Part shown: positions 32,981 through 34,612 of the stretch, piece after piece | Numbering within the stretch: the first letter of the stretch is position 1 | Layout: each line of letters begins with the position of its first letter | Source: MWEH01 sp035409945 | GTDB taxonomy: Bacteria; Bacillota; Clostridia; Christensenellales; DTU072 | NCBI GenBank assembly: GCA_035409945.1 | Contig: DAONQC010000015.1 | Coordinates: forward strand, 1 to 34,612 | Direction of reading: 5' to 3' | DNA length: 34,612 nucleotides | The notes under the pieces: generated by a model | Seen by the model: only the letters and a program-made list of their open reading frames with translations | Databases searched by the model: none | Told to the model about the DNA's origin: nothing | Position numbers and translations under genes: made by a program

Positions 32981-34336
32981 CTAGCCAATTTTTATGACAA
33001 GAGATGGAACAACTCCAACGCCTGTATCCTCAGTGTAATCAAATCCTACAACACCTTCAAATGTTACATAGCGTACAACTCTAGCGTTCTCTGAGTCAGG
33101 AGTTCTAAGCCACCATGTGCCATTATCAACACCGCCTCTGCTTATGTCTGTTTGTACAAACGCTCCCCTTGCTTTACTGTAGTCACTAGGCATTCTGGTT
33201 CTCATCTCATCCGTTTCATAAACATCAGGATTAAACCTATAGTCTAGATTAGTTAGTTCTTCAACGTCCGCTAAAAACACTTTATCAGCAATGGTTTCTG
33301 TTGTTTGAATAATAGCCTTTTGCCCATCTGTAAATGCAATATCATAAAAAGAATTTATTAACCAGTTTCTCACTGCACTGTTTTCATAACTGTTATTACT
33401 GCTAGAAGCAAATATTTTACTTTCCAAAATACTTTCGCATAAAAGCAGTGCATTCCCACTCTCGGTTTTAAGAATTCTCCACTTTATTGGTTCAACTTTG
33501 AAATAATAGTCAAGGCTATCAACAACCGCCGTGCCATTTGAAAACTTATATTTATTCATGTCATAAGGCGTTGCTTTCACCTTTGCGTAATATGCGCCAT
33601 CGTTTCCTAAATAATATCCTCTATTATCAGGATTTGCATCTATAGGAATTTCTACTGTTCTTGCCTTAATTGTCTGAGGGAACTCTCCGAAATAGATATA
33701 ATCACCGTTTGGATCTTCAGCTCCATTTGCATCTATTTTTGTATACAACTTAGCCCAACTTGCTGTTACGGTTAAATCGGTTGTGACCGGCGTATTAAAA
33801 TCGTAATCCCAACCAACGAAGCTATATCCATCTCTTGTAGTTGTCACTGGCGTAATTAAGCCTCCTTCTTCAACTTCTTGTGAATTTATTCTTGTTCCAT
33901 TGCTTGTATCAAATGTTACTGTAAATTTATTGAGTCGTTTTACAACTACTGTATACACTTCCGTAACTTCTCCTTTTGTAACAGTTACATAGAAAACATT
34001 GTCGCCAACCGTAAGGTTAACTTCTTGACTAACATCTACTATGTTTTGTCCAGTTGCATCGGTGCTAACTTTCCACGTTGCTCCTTCAACTGCCTGAATT
34101 ACATTTGCAAAGGAAAAATTTGCCGTACTATTACTTATTTCCGTGCGATATACAACAGCATTACCTTCATCACTTGTTTCGCTGACAAAACCTTCTAGCA
34201 CGATGTTATTTGTGCCATCTGTACCTAAATCATTATCATTATCGCCCGTATTTTTTTCACCGTTGCAAGCAACTACTGTCACAATAATCAAGGTCGCAAG
34301 GAGTAAAACAAAGGCATATTTTAAAAACTTTTTCAT
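32981..34336 (-). CDS. Lipoprotein with cadherin-like, InlB-type and DUF6273-like domains
   Basis: 451 residues. The signal peptide ends in the lipobox VVAC, with lipid-modified Cys24, followed by an Asp/Asn/Gly-rich linker. Residues ~50-135 resemble a cadherin-like beta sandwich (ATWKVSTDATGQNIVD, GDNVFYVTVTKGEVTEVY). Residues ~138-198 form one Listeria-Bacteroides repeat (FTVTFDTSNGTRIN, GYSFVGWDYDF, TVTASW), and ~205-451 a DUF6273-type domain (YIYFGEFPQT, PIKWRIL, SAVRNWL, WWLRTPDS). Such lipoproteins are common in gut Clostridia and are probably surface binding proteins. The start has GAGGAA and good spacing. The InlB repeat links it by type to the large surface protein at 1-4167, 29 kb away. 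Confidence 0.87.
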   Translation of the reverse strand: MKKFLKYAFVLLLATLIIVTVVACNGEKNTGDNDNDLGTDGTNNIVLEGFVSETSDEGNAVVYRTEISNSTANFSFANVIQAVEGATWKVSTDATGQNIVDVSQEVNLTVGDNVFYVTVTKGEVTEVYTVVVKRLNKFTVTFDTSNGTRINSQEVEEGGLITPVTTTRDGYSFVGWDYDFNTPVTTDLTVTASWAKLYTKIDANGAEDPNGDYIYFGEFPQTIKARTVEIPIDANPDNRGYYLGNDGAYYAKVKATPYDMNKYKFSNGTAVVDSLDYYFKVEPIKWRILKTESGNALLLCESILESKIFASSSNNSYENSAVRNWLINSFYDIAFTDGQKAIIQTTETIADKVFLADVEELTNLDYRFNPDVYETDEMRTRMPSDYSKARGAFVQTDISRGGVDNGTWWLRTPDSENARVVRYVTFEGVVGFDYTEDTGVGVVPSLVIKIG

Positions 34337-34363
34337 ACCTATTTCCTCACATTTGTTTTATTA

Positions 34364-34397
34364 TAAAAAAACCTCCCAAACAGCCAGTTTAGAAGGT
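34364..34397 (-). terminator. Rho-independent terminator for a gene lying right of the window
   Basis: On the minus strand ACCTTC and GGAGGT (one G-U pair), with an inner AAAC/GTTT stem and loop TGGCT, are followed by seven T. It lies upstream of the lipoprotein start, so it ends a transcript entering from the right edge. Confidence 0.8.
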
Positions 34398-34435
34398 CTT
34401 CCTTACTTAAATTGTATGATAGTGAAAACTAACTG

Positions 34436-34558
34436 TCAACTACCTATCTCTGCCACCGTATAATATGCAAAGCAAATTGAGCTACCTATGTTTCCTCCCA
34501 TAACTTTATTGTCAAATGAATGCAAGTAGTTCAAGTATTCCGTATCAACGATTATCAT
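34436..34558 (-). pseudogene. Short fragment resembling the N terminus of ToxN/AbiQ-type toxins
   Basis: A 40-codon frame, MIIVDTEYLNYLHSFDNKV followed by an unrelated-looking end, with its stop at 34436. The first 19 residues fit the start of type III toxin-antitoxin nucleases as I recall them (a strand, then YL.YL..FD..V). Full toxins have about 170 residues, so this would be a remnant. There is no clear ribosome binding site, and the resemblance is short, so chance is possible. It ends before the terminator at 34364-34397. Confidence 0.3.
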
Positions 34559-34570
34559 CCGTTTTTTCAA

Positions 34571-34610
34571 ACTTATAAAAACCTGTTAAAACCTATAAAA
34601 ATCTATAAAA
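34571..34610. repeat. Four 10-bp tandem repeats at the right edge
   Basis: ACTTATAAAA, ACCTGTTAAA, ACCTATAAAA and ATCTATAAAA follow one another without gaps and may continue outside the window. They lie directly upstream (minus strand) of the ToxN-like fragment. Confidence 0.75.
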
Positions 34611-34612
34611 GT

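Noticed and set aside
34571..34612. The 10-bp repeats read as a ToxI antitoxin RNA.
   Set aside because: Known type III antitoxin repeats are about three times longer, and only four units are visible; kept only as a hint in the findings.

Overview
The window reads as a chromosomal stretch of an AT-rich, strictly anaerobic, Gram-positive-type bacterium. This is inferred from the low GC, the AGGAGG-like ribosome binding sites, the oxygen-sensitive Fe-S type two-subunit fumarase, an anaerobic sulfatase-maturating radical SAM enzyme, an AmaP/Asp23-like protein, and surface proteins with Listeria-Bacteroides (InlB B) repeats and a DUF6273-like domain. An uncultured gut member of the Clostridia is the best guess; I cannot name a species. 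No rRNA, tRNA, CRISPR array or transposase was seen.

Layout. (1) 1-4167, minus: a very large secreted repeat protein that runs off the left edge and is split by a frameshift near 3220. (2) 4775-8483, minus: a membrane-anchored metallophosphoesterase, a cation-diffusion-facilitator-like protein without the canonical metal ligands, and an acyltransferase-like protein with an altered active site and a 24-bp tandem-repeat tail. (3) 8779-17129, minus: a Na+/H+ antiporter (CPA2 type) followed by the F-type ATP synthase genes in the order a, c, b, delta, alpha, gamma, beta, epsilon. Delta is cut down to its C-terminal domain (74 residues). (4) 17775-24183, plus: fumarase alpha and beta, a small nitroreductase, an AmaP/Asp23-like membrane protein with a Glu-rich tail, and a one-chain fusion of an XRE DNA-binding domain, a cupin and an acyl-CoA synthetase, ending at a strong terminator. 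(5) 24254-26610, minus: a CorA-like channel and a membrane protein with an acidic linker. (6) 27267-30679, minus: a five-helix membrane sulfatase of the Cys type and its maturase. (7) 30781-34336, minus: a DUF4143-type ATPase, an ATC-hydrolase-family protein and a DUF6273 lipoprotein. The right edge holds a terminator, a short ToxN/AbiQ-like fragment and 10-bp tandem repeats.

The most unusual property is spread across the window. At least seven intergenic regions carry diverged tandem copies of the end (once, the start) of the neighbouring gene, with the repeat unit offset by about 75-185 bp and close to 113-123 bp at four loci. These occur beside the phosphoesterase, atpH, the antiporter, fumarase alpha, the nitroreductase (both sides) and the sulfatase maturase. 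Together with repeat-built C-terminal tails inside genes, they suggest that short tandem duplications arise often here and are tolerated at gene ends.

Functionally, the ATP synthase and antiporter would manage the proton or sodium gradient, fumarase serves C4-dicarboxylate metabolism, the fusion protein probably activates a carboxylic acid to its CoA ester, and the sulfatase with its maturase would remove sulfate from host or plant glycans outside the cell.
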